A stretch of DNA of 60,500 bases from contig WPIO01000002.1 in the NCBI GenBank assembly GCA_009760855.2, positions 4,117,001 to 4,177,500 on the forward strand, given 5' to 3'. Of the stretch, positions 34,681 to 46,538 are shown piece by piece. The translations under genes and the position numbers were made by a program. Below the pieces are notes generated by a model. That model was given only the letters and a program-made list of their open reading frames with translations, ran no database searches and had not been told where the DNA came from. Numbering within the stretch: position 1 is the stretch's first letter; the number at the start of each line of letters is the position of its first letter. This DNA comes from Cristatella mucedo. Taxonomy: Eukaryota > Bryozoa > Phylactolaemata > Cristatellidae.

Positions 34681-36525
34681 TATCTGGTTTTCGCATATCA
34701 GATTATCAGATGCCGTATATATAACATTAAAAACTATTGAAATAGCTGCGATATCTCGTGGTATTCAAGAGAATGAATAGAAAAGCTTATTTAAGGAACG
34801 TCTGCCAGCATTACAGGCTTTAAGGAATACAGCCAGCACCGTCTAAAATAATACTGATCGTAACATTTCTTTCAAAACACAGAACAATTGCATGCCGTTT
34901 GCCGTAGGATTTAGCCTCCTCGAACAGGCAACATTCTCACAACCTTTAAGTACCAGTACCCTATCGATTGAGCTAAAGAGACTTGTCACTTTTACTGCAC
35001 TAAATGCAATGCTTTAAAGAATCGGCTTTAAATCTTTAGTTCGTAAGAGCTTTTTCCTAGGCGTATTTTATATGCTAGCTCTACAATAGCCCCTAACTCA
35101 GTTAATGGGCTCGATGCAAGTAGAAACGAAGGGCGGATATGCTGCACACATTTAGCAATATCTAAATGCATACACTGTCCAAATGCAGGTGGTATGCTCC
35201 AATAGGAATCATTTGCATTTAGACGGTGCCCATTAGTTTTCCATTTGATGAGAAAGCAGTCTCAGCCGCTTAATATACGCCAGCCGTTTAATATGTGCCT
35301 GAAAAGAACCTCACGTAACTGCCAAAAGAATTCTAACTCACAGATAGGAATAGCATAGAGCAATATCCTTGAATTCGGCGACTTAATTTAGCAATAACAC
35401 GTGAAAGGATCCCTCAGTATCATCCATTGTGCCAATGGTTGAAAGTAAAAATAATCAAGCAGTTTTAAAAATTCGGATGACGCACTGGCATGCACTCTTT
35501 TCGTGCTTCTAAAGTCTTGCTGTTGTGAAGACGCCCTAGTGCTTGGCCGGATGTGCGATAAGAGGCTCGTCCTCGGAATATGAGTGTTATTATAAAGATT
35601 ACGTATGGCTAGCCGTAGGTTCCCACTTAAGGAAGAGCCTGCAGAACCTACTATTACTGCAATCATGGCGGTGGCTTGATGATACTCATTCTTAGGTTGG
35701 TTAAGCACAGCCACCAGGGTGGCTGCTGGATGAGGCGCTGCTGACAGCAGTTGTAGGCAGTGCAAAGTCAGCCGTGACAGGCCAATTTGAGGTAAGATCT
35801 GGATCAAGTGGCCTTTCAGTCACAGCTACAGACTCGATGTCGACTTTGCCACAAACATCGTCGCCACCCGGTGTCTTGAGCGTCAACGTCTCTAGCTCAG
35901 CCCGTCCAAACATCAAGCTGTGATGGACGACGAAGGGCTTCAATTCTCTGTCCCGATGTAGCTCATTGTCAGTGCACCGAATACGGTCCTCGGCAGTACA
36001 GATGCAGCTTCGCATCGAGGCCCCTCTCCTTCGGCCGATTCTGTACACACATCTTTGTTCAGCACGAAAGGGAGCTTGACCTTGATGTGGGCCTTCTGAG
36101 CATGGCTCCGCCCGGCTCTGCTGATTGATGTGCTCTCGTGAGGATGCGAAAGTGAGATCAAGCCGGGTTCTGTGATATACAGTCGACACACTTCGGTGCC
36201 GACTCCATTGAACAGCCGTGTAGGGGCTTTATCACAACTAATTCGAGATTGATGGACTGAAAAACTACTTAATCAGGAGACGCATTGACTGTCGAGTGAC
36301 CGGACGTGTTATACGCGAAACAGAATTGTGTTGTACAAATGTCCGAGTCTTCGAGGATCAGCAGGGTCACATTAGGTAACCAAAGTATGGTTGACTTTCA
36401 GCGTTCAACACCGTCATTGCTTGCCGCTTGGGATCAGCTGGAGTGCACTTCATCTGTACAATTTTTTCTGTGTGCTCCCATACGCAGCACGACTCAAATT
36501 CTGAGCCTTAGTCCCTGCGGAAGCA
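34681..36525. other. Region with unrecognised minus-strand frames
   Basis: Two overlapping minus-strand frames, 36189-35701 (162 codons) and 35807-35388 (139 codons), are longer than most chance frames at this composition. I find no conserved domain. Their position downstream of a Ty3/Gypsy integrase fragment on the same strand makes an LTR-element origin possible, but nothing in the sequence proves it. Confidence 0.25.
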
Positions 36526-36872
36526 GTGTAATAATAATAATATCAATATTAACAAATAATAATATTGCATTTGATATAGTACCCTCAGATAACTCAATCT
36601 CTTTCTAGGCACTCCACATTTGCTGCAAACGAAGCACAATCGAGTGGTCAGCGGTAGCATGCTCAATAAACAACAGGAATAGCATGGTTAGGGGTAACAT
36701 GCACAGGGTTACCATGCAAGTTAGGTTAGTGGCAGCATGCACAGTATCAGCACATACACATAGGCACATAAAAGACCAATTATAGGGTACCACTAGATGC
36801 TGTGATAAATATGTGCATTTTTAGTTTCTTTTTAAATGTGGATAAGTCAGGAGATGTCATGACACATGAATG
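36526..36872 (-). mobile_element. LINE family A 3' fragment inside LTR-element remnant
   Basis: Minus-strand match to the last 340 bp of family A: a degenerate C-terminal coding end, the GGTTACCATGC and GTTACCCCTAACCATGC segments, the terminal hairpin and an ATT/TTA tail. It is inserted right next to the integrase-like sequence of the Ty3/Gypsy remnant. Confidence 0.8.
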
Positions 36873-37177
36873 GCATACAACAGCACATGTCGCATGAAGG
36901 CTAATGCCGTGTCTTCAGCCGGCTTCTTTGGCAGGGGTACTACAGTAAAATTCTTAGAAAACTAGTCGCACACGATCGTAAGGTACAATGTACCATTCTT
37001 GTTTGTGCTCAGCAGGCCCTTCAAGTCCACTTGCATTGTTTGGAACAGGGCTGTTGGTGTAAACATGCTCCTAAGGAGTGCACAGGTTGCTGAGAGGTGT
37101 ATGAGGTTTCTGAGTAGGAGGGCACCTCTCCTGCCACATAAGGCAGGCAGATTTAGTGGCTGACATCGCATGCCAGT

Positions 37178-37256
<79 letters not shown>

Positions 37257-38110
37257 GATAGTGTAAGGGAATCAGAGAATAGGTTGTCGTGCATGTACTT
37301 AAACATCGAGCATGCATCTGCATCCAGTTAGGTAGCATGATCCAGATACCATCGAATGCTATCAGCCTGGGACCTTCATCCATACTAATGCGTGACTGTG
37401 TGACTTGGTGGGACTTTGTGCGGGTTTTGATCTCTAGGCTGCGCTCGAAGCTTGGACAAATTTGGGTTGCATTCTTAACGTGCTGCAACGTCTTATATAC
37501 CGAATCGCTGTCAAGATAGACCATAAAATAATTGCACCTGTAGTGGCCTGCTCAAAACATCGCCCTGTGTTCGTCTGACCTGCCTGGTCATAGATGGTAA
37601 AATCAAACTCACTGAGTTTGTGAGCCCTACTGGAAAAGCTTGCTCGATGTCCCTAAGCAATTCACGGTGAACTATGTGCTAATAAGGTGTGCTTGGGACC
37701 TCGAACATTGTAAGACATTCCAGCACTGTGGCCGAATACTTGGCCTCGCGAGGATTTAGCTTCATGCTACCAAGCACCACCAGACGATGCCACAATCGTC
37801 AAGTTGCTCCAAGATGAAGCCAACTGCAACGCTGATGCATCCATCACATGCCATGAAAAGCGGTTGGTTGGAATCAGGTAACCGCAACGTCAGGTTGGCC
37901 ATCAAGACATTCTTCAAGTGCTCAAATGCAGCTGTCAACTCACAAGACGACTCGAACTCTCTAAGCCAGTCGTAAAACCAAGACGACTTGCCAGCATAAC
38001 CCAGTATGCATATTCTGCAGAAGCAGACACAAGAAACTCGCAACGTCAAGATCATTCCGTGGCAGGGGCCATACCTTGACGGTTTTAACTTTATGTGGCA
38101 TCGGCTAAAT
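36873..38110 (-). pseudogene. Ty3/Gypsy pol remnant (RT end, RNase H, integrase start)
   Basis: On the minus strand, in the order expected for Ty3/Gypsy pol. The RT-RNase H junction (about 38000-37800) includes FEHLKNVLMANLTLRLPD, then PLFMACDG, like the family's PF...DAS motif. An RNase H segment around 37755-37590 carries MKLNPREAKYSATVLECL, then LSEFDFTIYDQAGQTN. An integrase start at about 37060-36950 carries MQVDLKGLLSTNKNGTLYL, then TIVCD. A stop then interrupts FSKN...VVPLPKKPAEDTA. The reading frame is broken repeatedly, and a (TC)n run lies between RNase H and integrase. No LTRs were recognised. It is a dead retroelement fragment. Confidence 0.75.
37182..37256. repeat. (TC)n microsatellite within pol remnant
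   Basis: Pure CT run of about 74 bp between the RNase H-like and integrase-like parts of the Ty3/Gypsy remnant. Confidence 0.95.
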
Positions 38111-38139
38111 ACAACTGGCAGAAACGCGGTGACCCCGGA

Positions 38140-39652
38140 ATCACACCTTGCTAGTAAGTTCCAGTCTGGCTTTAGAGCTAAGCACTCCACAGAGTCAGCA
38201 TTGCTTCGGGTATGCAACGACCTACTTAAGGATGCAGACATGGGTAGAGTGTCTCTGCTTGTTTTGCTTGATCTTTCGGCAGCTTTTGATACCATCGATC
38301 ACAAAGTTCTTCTAGAGCACCTCTCATCTCGCCTGGGCATCACTGGCACTACTCTGCAGTGGTTCAGGTCATATCTCAGTGGGAGACTCCAGAGTATTGA
38401 CGTGAATGGACAATGATCATCTGAAGTACCTCTGAAATATGGAGTACCTCAGGGCTCAGTGCTAGGTCCGGTTCTTTTCACGGTTTATACTCTGCCTCTT
38501 ACTGATGTGATTGCCAAGCACAATCTAGGCTTTCACTTCTATGCGGATGACACTCAGTTGTACCTTTGCTTTGATCCCTCCCAGCCTTCGAGCACCTCAA
38601 ATTCTTTCAACTCACTAGCTGCATGCATTGATGACATCCGCACATGGATGGCAGCAAATTTTCTAAAACTTAACGATGATAAAACTAACTTACTAGTTAT
38701 GGGCAAACCCAGTGTGATCCAGAGATTGGAAAGGCTGACTCTCAAAATTGGCTCTGCCAGCATATCTCCTGTCGAATCAGCTCGGAATCTAGGTGTCATA
38801 TTCCAAAGCGACCTCTCGTTAGACGACCATATCAGCTCCACAGTCAAATCCGCCTATTTTCAGCTTCATAACATTGCTAAAAATCGGGCTTGTTTAGATA
38901 AAGATACCACGTCCAAGTTGGTCCATGCATTCGTGACATCCCGTCTCGACTTCTGCAACTCACTGCTTACTGGCCTACCAGCATGTGCGATCAGGCGATT
39001 GCAGCTTGTGCAAAACTCTGCAGCTAGGCTTTGCTTGTCTGTCGTGAGCATCGCAGTTGCCACATTACTCCACTTCTCGCCGACCTGCACTGGCTGCCAG
39101 TCAAGCAACGGATTGACTTTAAGGTTTTGTCGCTCACTTTTAGGTCCCTTCATTCTATGGCTCCAGCCTATCTGTCAGATATACTACCCCATCAGGCCAA
39201 GCATCGTACCACCCGCTTTTCGGAATCCAACAGTCTAGAAATACCTCATACAAACCTTAAATCCTTTGGAGATCGTGCATTTAGTTCATATGCTACCAAA
39301 GCCTGGAACTCCCTCACAACCTGCGTCAAAACATCCCCTGACCTGACCACATTTAAAAGGAACCTAAAAACACACCTATTTAGGACAGCATTTAGTGGGT
39401 CCCTGTGATTCGTCCTTGATGTGCTTATGCGTGCTGACACTGTGCATGCTGCCACTAACCACATTGGCATGCTGACCCTGTGCATGTCACCCCTAACCAT
39501 ATTATTCATTTCGTTTGTTTTTAAGCATGATTTTACTTACCATTCAATTGCATTTCACTTTACAGCAAATGTAAAGCGCCTAGAGAGAGATTGAGTTCTC
39601 TGAGGGCGCTTTATCAAGTGAATTACTATTATTATTATTATTATTATTATTA
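38140..39652 (+). mobile_element. LINE family A, best-preserved RT copy, plus strand
   Basis: Begins within the RT domain ([19 protein letters not shown]) and continues through [40 protein letters not shown] and the active site HFYADDTQLYLCF. Compared with the copy at 24868-26870, damage is light: a TGA at 38414-38416 (CGA to TGA in the Asn-Gly-Gln-Arg stretch) and a frameshift near 39030. The C-terminal part is open to the TGA at about 39406. The 3' end holds the hairpin AAAGCGCC...GGCGCTTT and (ATT)n at 39620-39652. It is flanked on the left by the Ty3/Gypsy remnant. Confidence 0.92.
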
Positions 39653-40621
39653 TACTTCATTTTGGGCGAAGAAGCATCGTTTTTGCCCCAAAGAAAGACT
39701 GCACCACAAATGGGCCACAAACCGGAGACATTCAATTGAATCCACATTTTTCTCATATAACCAGGATGAAAGTTGGATGAGAGAACGGTAGACTCATGCA
39801 GTGCTAAAAGTACCAGTGGGCTGCCATGTGGCAGCTTTCATACTCCCATAGAACGGCCTGCTCTCCCTAACTTTAAAGTATGCACGCTGATCTCTACGAG
39901 ATCGGAGAGGGGTGAGGGCTAGAAATGAAGGTCTTGCACGAGCTCCTTCTCACATTCTCTCTCGTCCCTTAAAGCATTTGGAATTAGCAGTGGCCAGGCA
40001 AGGCAAGAGACGTTTAGATGGGCTTACTGTGATTTAAGCTGCACCGGTCTCATTAGTTATCTAATCTCTGCAGGCTACGACACCGCAGTAAGAAATCCCC
40101 AAGCAATTGGTTGACGTGTATACTGGTCATACTAACAGTTGTCCCATGGGTAAAATGATGGCAGAGTTAAGAGGTAATCTCTAATTACATGCTTGATGCT
40201 AGTTAGGTCCTAGTGTGTGGGGTGCAGTCTTTTCAACTTCCATGACAGGCAAACATCTAAGACTAACGAGCACCGATAAGGCCAGCTCCCATGAGAATTA
40301 TTCATTGTTGACCAGCCAACAGGCCGTCCTACAAATCGCGAAGGAATCACTTCAATGACCGGCTGCTGTAAAAGTGTACAGATTTGACATGCAAAGAAGT
40401 TTGTCACAGTTGGGCAAGAGCATAAAGCCTAACATGTTGGCAATAAACACATCCCCCTGAAGATGCAAACGTTGTGTCAATTTAAAGCTGCAAAGATCAT
40501 TTAATTTCTTTTTTCCATCTACTCATGTGATTAAATCTTGGACCATTCTTAGGCACATCACCAGTCAGAAAGTGCTTTGAAATGATGTGATAGCTGCCTT
40601 TAGCCTCATCGCCTGCCGACC
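39653..40621. other. No recognised feature
   Basis: Follows the LINE tail. No motif-bearing frame or repeat family was seen. Confidence 0.3.
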
Positions 40622-40727
40622 GACTGACAAGTTGGCATTGAGAGTGAGACAGACAGATAGATGGATAGAGACCGGTGAGAAATACAGGCAGAGATAGAGA
40701 GAAAGAGACATGACAGAGAGACAAACA

Positions 40728-40762
<35 letters not shown>
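40622..40762. repeat. (GA)n microsatellite, graded
   Basis: Degenerate GACAGA/GATAGA-type repeat sharpening to pure GA at about 40730-40762. Confidence 0.85.
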
Positions 40763-40767
<5 letters not shown>

Positions 40768-40889
40768 GAGATAGAACGGCGAAGTGAGAGCCATGAAAAA
40801 CACAAGACATTCTTGACCCAGCTCTTACCTTGCTTTCTGCCGAGTCCATCACTGCTGAAACCAAGCAAACTACTGGGAGGGTGAGACAG

Positions 40890-41675
40890 TAGGCCAACAG
40901 CTGCCTCAATTTTAAAAGCTTCATTCAGAAGACTGCTTCTACAGCTAGCCACCACGTCCGATCCCTATCAAAGATTAGGAGCTGTCTTCCACAGTGGCTT
41001 GTAAAATATTTAACCAGTTCCTTAGTTCTCTCTCGGCTTGATTTTTGAAATTCCCTTTTGGCAGGACTGCCAAACAAAGCAATTAGGCCACTGAAGCTGA
41101 CTATGAATATGGCTGCAAGGCTAGTCTTCGAGTCCCAGAGGTTTGAGCACGTGTCTCCTTTGCTAAAAGAGCTAGGATGGATGCCGGTTGAGCAGCGGAT
41201 ACAGAGCAAAGTTCTTACGCTGTCCCACAAGGCCCTCCACGGCTTGGCTCCTTCGTATCGAGCTGAACTGCTGCACCAGTTTCAGCTTCGTGGTGCCTTC
41301 AGGACCTGTGTGGACAATAAATTAGCTGTTCTGTTCCTTTGGCGACCGTTGGCGACAGAAGCTTTAGCTCTGCAGATCCTAGAGTGTGGAACTCGCTTCC
41401 AAAATTCCTACGCAACGACAACTATTCTCCTGCTGCCGACTATGGCTCATCCTTTTCAGTGGTCCCGAGCTGCTACTTCCATGCTACTCACTACCTCAAC
41501 TGCTCTCCTGACTCCGTTTTGCTTCCCACTTTCTCTTTGCTGCATGAGACAAAGTCTGTTGGCTACCGAATTTGTACCGAAAGCCACTTAGGCTGTAAGT
41601 GTGCTATACAAAACTCTCCTGCGTAACACCCACATAGTCTGTATGACTTTGTGGAGTTACAGAAGGAGATTAACA
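40890..41675 (+). mobile_element. LINE family B, 3' fragment
   Basis: Matches 6515-7300. It starts at CAGCTGCCTCAATTTTAAAA and includes the coding stretch HVSPLLKELGWMPVEQRIQS. It ends near GTTACAGAAGGAGATTAAC. The C-terminal frame is shifted once near 41340. Defective. Confidence 0.85.
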
Positions 41676-42671
41676 CTTACAACAGACGCTGAGTGACACG
41701 AGCTTAGCAACATAGTCACTCTGACCAGAACTGTCTGCTAATTCAGTGAGGCTCGCACGTATAAAAGATGGGCCGTCAATTTTTTCTTCTTATTCCTTTG
41801 TCGTGCATTAGTTTTTACTGCTTGCTATCCGCATGACCTGGCCGCGCTAAACCATCACCTCGTCGTGCGAGCAACAAGAAAACTAAAAGTCACGTGCACA
41901 TGTCACTGCTAACTATGAACGTATTACGTCGAGAAGGAGATGGCCAGCAGTGTGTCGAATGAAGAAATCATGCAGTACTTCCAAGCAAGGAGCGTTCGCC
42001 GGCTACATATCAAATAAACTATGGCGACTTTAAAACTCGTTCTACAGCTGACGAAATATCAAGAAATGGCCTACATTTTGGTGTGAGTTCGGCCAATTTT
42101 TGCTTGCTGCAGGCACTGGGGCAGGTGCCCCACATACCCCCTTTACAGGGGGCTCTGCCCCCTACACCCCAGTGCCACCCCGGCGCTCCAATCCTGGCTT
42201 CGCCTCTGCTCCAACTAATCTGCCGACGTGGAAGCATAGCCATAATATTTTTTCAAGCGACCCGGTTTGGTGAGCAAGTTGCAGAGCTCGAGTACCCTAC
42301 TGATTGATCACTGGACCTAGTAATTCAGACAATGTGGGATAGAAAGGCTGTGGGATCCTTGCTCGAGGAGAAGTTCGTTTTCTGTACCCAGTTTCTCAGC
42401 AGACAGCACAGTTGCTCGGTGGTCGTTCTCTATTTTGAAGCAACTGCTTTACATGTATCTGCTGCTAAAGGTCACACACAGACATTCCCCAATTCACGGT
42501 CAGCGAAGGACGCGTTGGCAGAATTTTCCCTACTTCCCTGAATGGCAGCTCTGGCACTGACTTGCTCTGGGTCCACATGGGGTCTTGCAATGAACTGCAG
42601 GCCGGAAGAAGTGAAACGCCGGCCGGTGCTAATCGGCTCTGGATTACGGATATCACGGGAATGTATATGCC
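41676..42671. other. Non-coding with a compact GC-rich foldback
   Basis: No exon recognised. Positions 42112-42176 form a nested inverted repeat (separate entry). Confidence 0.35.
42112..42176. repeat. Nested inverted repeat, C/G-rich
   Basis: Outer arms GGCACTGGGG (42112-42121) and CCCCAGTGCC (42167-42176) are perfectly complementary. Inside, GGGGGCTCTGCCCCC (42148-42162) and the overlapping CCCCC...GGGGG (42137-42152) are two mutually exclusive smaller hairpins. Confidence 0.8.
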
Positions 42672-42836
42672 TATTATGACCCTGTGCATGTCACCCCTAA
42701 CGATGTTATACTAGTTGTTTCTTGAGTATGCTACCACTGACCATTCAATCGTGTTTTCTTTGCAGCAAATGTAAAGCACCTAAAGAGATTGAGTTTTCCG
42801 AGGGTGCTTTTATCAAGTGCATTATTATTATTATAA
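42672..42836 (+). mobile_element. LINE family A 3' end
   Basis: Last 165 bp of the family: CCTGTGCATGTCACCCCTAA, TTTGCAGCAAATG, hairpin AAAGCACC...GGTGCTTT and an ATTATTATTATTA tail. The outer stem differs from the 39.6 kb copy by a compensated base pair. Confidence 0.85.
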
Positions 42837-43360
42837 GGAGTTCTTGTATTATCAATATTAGGGAACTGAAGGTATCGTGACCTATGGGTTCGAGGCTCAA
42901 AACGTTTGAACAATTACTCAGTAGAAGGCTGCGTCGGAATAGACTACGTGCTCTCGTACTGGCCTTTTCGTTGACCCGGCAGACATTTAATGACTGGAGT
43001 CGAATAAAGCCAGACGTTCTCATGAGACTTGTGGATTAATATCTGAGGTGTAGGTATTATCAGTTGCTGTACCGTCCTGCTGCTGGCCGCACATTTATTT
43101 GCTTATTGGAGCTGACTCCACGATTTGCCACCTGTGCTTCGTGGTTGTCGTTCAACCGGTATCGGTCACACGGCCGTGAGGTGTTGCACCTTCATATTGT
43201 GTCTCATGTAAAAAATCTAGCACAGAGAATCTTCACGCACTAGCGAACAGCACTACTTCTGTATGCTAATGGCTGCAAGATGATCTCTAATCAATCTGCT
43301 GAAGACCTTTAAGTCGTGCCAGGCAATCGAGCCTATCGACTACAGATTTCGTAATCGTTA
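42837..43360. other. No recognised feature
   Basis: Lies just downstream (minus sense) of carbonic anhydrase gene 2. No poly(A) signal could be assigned with confidence. Confidence 0.3.
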
Positions 43361-43432
43361 TCATCCCATGTAGCATTGCGTGCAGGCAAATCCCTCTTCT
43401 TGAAAGCTAGACAAATCTGAATCCGAGAGCTG
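43361..43432 (-). CDS. Candidate terminal exon of CA gene 2
   Basis: After a good acceptor (pyrimidine tract TGTGTTTCCC..., then GGCTGCAG) a phase-0 reading frame gives QLSDSDLSSFQEEGFACTQC, then YMG and a TGA. The QL...LSSF start fits the family's terminal helix. The expected Asn-x-Arg-Pro-x-Gln motif is absent and the peptide is shorter than usual, so this may be a chance frame or an alternative end. Confidence 0.3.
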   Translation of the reverse strand, partial: QLSDSDLSSFQEEGFACTQCYMG

Positions 43433-43495
43433 CTGCAGCCGCAATGTGGGAAACACACATAAATAACGTGCGTTTGACCAAACTAGCAACCTTAC

Positions 43496-43647
43496 TGCTT
43501 CATCGCTGACGAATATCGGTGCCTTCAGCATGATCCACTGAACACACTCGAAGCACGGTGGGGAGGTCAGAGACCCGTGGTAGGTGTAGTAGCCTTTCGA
43601 TGCCATCCTGTACCTGGGCAGATCGATGTCCGTAAAAAATGTACTAC
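43496..43647 (-). CDS. CA gene 2, catalytic-loop exon
   Basis: 152 nt, phase 1 in and phase 0 out (donor GTAAGG). It encodes STFFTDIDLPRYRMASKGYY, then TYHGSLTSPPCFECVQW and IMLKAPIFVSDEA. The length equals the gene 1 exon and 20 of 50 aligned residues are identical by eye. The acceptor GGTTTTAG has a purine-rich approach, but it is the only nearby one with the right phase. Confidence 0.88.
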
Positions 43648-46492
43648 CTAAAACCGACCACCACTCGCAATATGTGTCAAACAGCAAGAAGGATATGCAT
43701 AAACCAAGCTCAAGTAGCTGCTTAGTCCAACAGGATTCGTTAGACAAATTTTCTACAACAAAACACGTTGACAATTTCTCAAACCTTCGCTTAACATCTT
43801 TGAGGAAGGGCAGCAAGTGACTTGACTGGCAGAAAGTACGAGAGCATAGTGTGTATTAGTAGGCAGTCCATCGATCCATTACCACACGATCTGCCAGTCC
43901 ATAGGGCGAAAGTAGACTGCCCACCCCATATGCTGGTCTGGCTGAGGGCCTGAAGTCGCATCAATTGAAGCTGCAACCAGCCTCCCTTCACTAAGAACCC
44001 CTCCCCCCAGTACCACCAAGTCTTATAACTCTTTCCGAGTGGGTGGCCCAGATGGCTAAGATGCTTGCCCCGACTAAAGTCAGGTGAGGTCGTGGGCTCG
44101 ATCCCAGGGGGAACTGTTAAGCACCTGAATAATAATAAGTAATTTCTCTTAGGGTGCTATAAAAATTAATTTCATTTATTTATTTTCCAGAGAAGGGGCT
44201 AACCATACTTAAGACAGTAGTGCTTGACAAACAGCTTCAAGTTGCTTCTCCAAAGGGGCTACCTTTATTTTATACTGCAATAAGCTTCCTTTACAGCATG
44301 TTTAAAGTGTCTAGAAAGGTGTTTGGTTCTCTTACGGCACTGTATAGTTGTCTTATTATTATTATTATTATTAATATTATCATTATTAACCGGGCTACTT
44401 AAGCAGTGGGTTTTTTATGTGCATGGTCACACATGGTTTTCAGATCAAGCCATGTCCGGGTGGGGCTGTATATCTTTTACATGGGTGGATCAAAGGCTGG
44501 TTTGGCCCAGTTGTCAAGGAGCTCGCCTGGACCGAGGTCCAGGTGAATGTATTTGATGACTGTGGTCATAGGCTCAAACAAGTGGCGTATGTAAAGCGCC
44601 TCAATAAAGATTCAGTTCTCTGAGGGTGGTGTAAGAATGAATTATTATTTAATATTGTTATAAAAAGGATGCTTACGAGTGGCAGGTTCTTAGACAAAGC
44701 TTAAGGCTCTTTAAAAATAAGGAATACATATTTATTTTTAGCAAGACCCAAGTGCTCAATCAAGAGCAGGCCTTCAGACACATACGTAAAAGTCTGTTGC
44801 CAGAAACTGCAACCTATTTTTTGTTAAAGAAGCTACCAGAACTTCTTAGAGTCAGGCTAAAAAGGCCTTACAGCCGGGTTCATACCTTACACTCATACTT
44901 TTGCTTTGCATATCCCAAGGGACGATCCGACTTCGAGAAATGCTAAAAAGGCTTTTACGTATACACTACCTGGAATAGCCTAGTTCCGATTTGGTCTCCT
45001 AGGCTGGAGGCTACAGGCTTCAGGAGCCCTCCGGCTACCGAGTCGCTAGAACATTTACTTTCTCCATAACAAGCCTCACAGGCTGCTAAACCAAGTACCC
45101 ACGGCCTTCAGATGATAGTCCAAGGAGCTTGAAGTGGAGCAATGTCGTTCCAGCTTGCTCCTGCCAGAGACCTGTAGAGGGGCTCAACGATCAATCTCTT
45201 TCCAATTGGTTGGAATATTTCATGTACTATGCGACTATGCAAGTATGTTGTGAAAATGACGCTTTTGAGTAGTTTCGTCGAGATGCTGCTATTCTTTCCA
45301 CTGCAGCCGAATTTCAGTTGCACATATCGCCCATTGCCGAGGCCAGCGATGAGGAGAGATCCCAACAAAGAACGAAGCAGAGCTCGAATGCTCTTCAAAT
45401 TTGTCTCGTGGGTGATGTTTTATCAGTGGATCCGGTACAGAGGTGAATATTTCTTCTCTGGCATTGACAGAGCTAGTATAGGTGCTTAGCCAATATTGAA
45501 GTCGAGTTAAATTAATCGCATTGAGGCCACCAGCAACTTTTAAGAGTGCACAAATATCTCGACGTCACTTCATCTATATGCGTCGTAGGCGCTCAAGGCG
45601 ACCTATAGCAGTGTAGAAAAATCTGCAGCAAACTATACAGCATTATATCTGATAGCAAAATAAATATATTTCCAAAAGAGTCGTTTTCCATGAGCACTTT
45701 CTTGCACTCATACCAGCTGCATGGAGTCATAGTGTTAGTATCCACTAATTCTTGTTATAGCACCACGTGGTAGTCCTCATTACAAACGCTCACCTACTGT
45801 AAGTCCCGGTAAAGCAAGCCGGCCTGCACAAAATAAAATTTAAAAAAATACAACTCATTTGCATAGCACCTTTAGAGAACGTAATATCAATCAACGCACT
45901 TTATGTAAGTCGCAGGGCTAGAGTCCGTGCCCTCGGTCGTTAAATGCAGGCACCTTAGCCCTTGGACCAAACCAGGGCAGAAGCCTGATTTGGCTCTACC
46001 ATATCATTCTACCTTATAATGATAACAATAATAATAATGCACTTGATAATGCCCGCTCAGAGAACTCAATCTCTCTCTCTAGGCGCTTATGCTAATCACG
46101 AGTTAATGCTGAGCAAAGACACAAAGCAACCTACTTGACACAACAAAAGCCTGGGCATCCGGCGGCAGCTTGATTTTGTATTTTTCGGGCTGGCGCCCCA
46201 ACCAATTGAAGACATCGTGAAAACTCATCTCTCGGGTTGACAGCAGCATGGAGAGTGCTTATTTGCCTGATTTAGCTTTACTAGACTATTCGACAGTCTC
46301 AAATAAGGGTATTAGCGGTCATAGCGAAAAGGCAGATGCCAAGTTATGCTAAAGGCAGCAGCTTGAAGCTTCCTTAGGATGGTATGAACCAGGACCCTAA
46401 ATTCTTGCTTATGCCCATCCTATTATCCACAATCTACACTGTGCTGTAGCCATTACGGCTTGGGAACAGTTGGGCAGATAGAAATATATATA

Positions 46493-46538
<46 letters not shown>

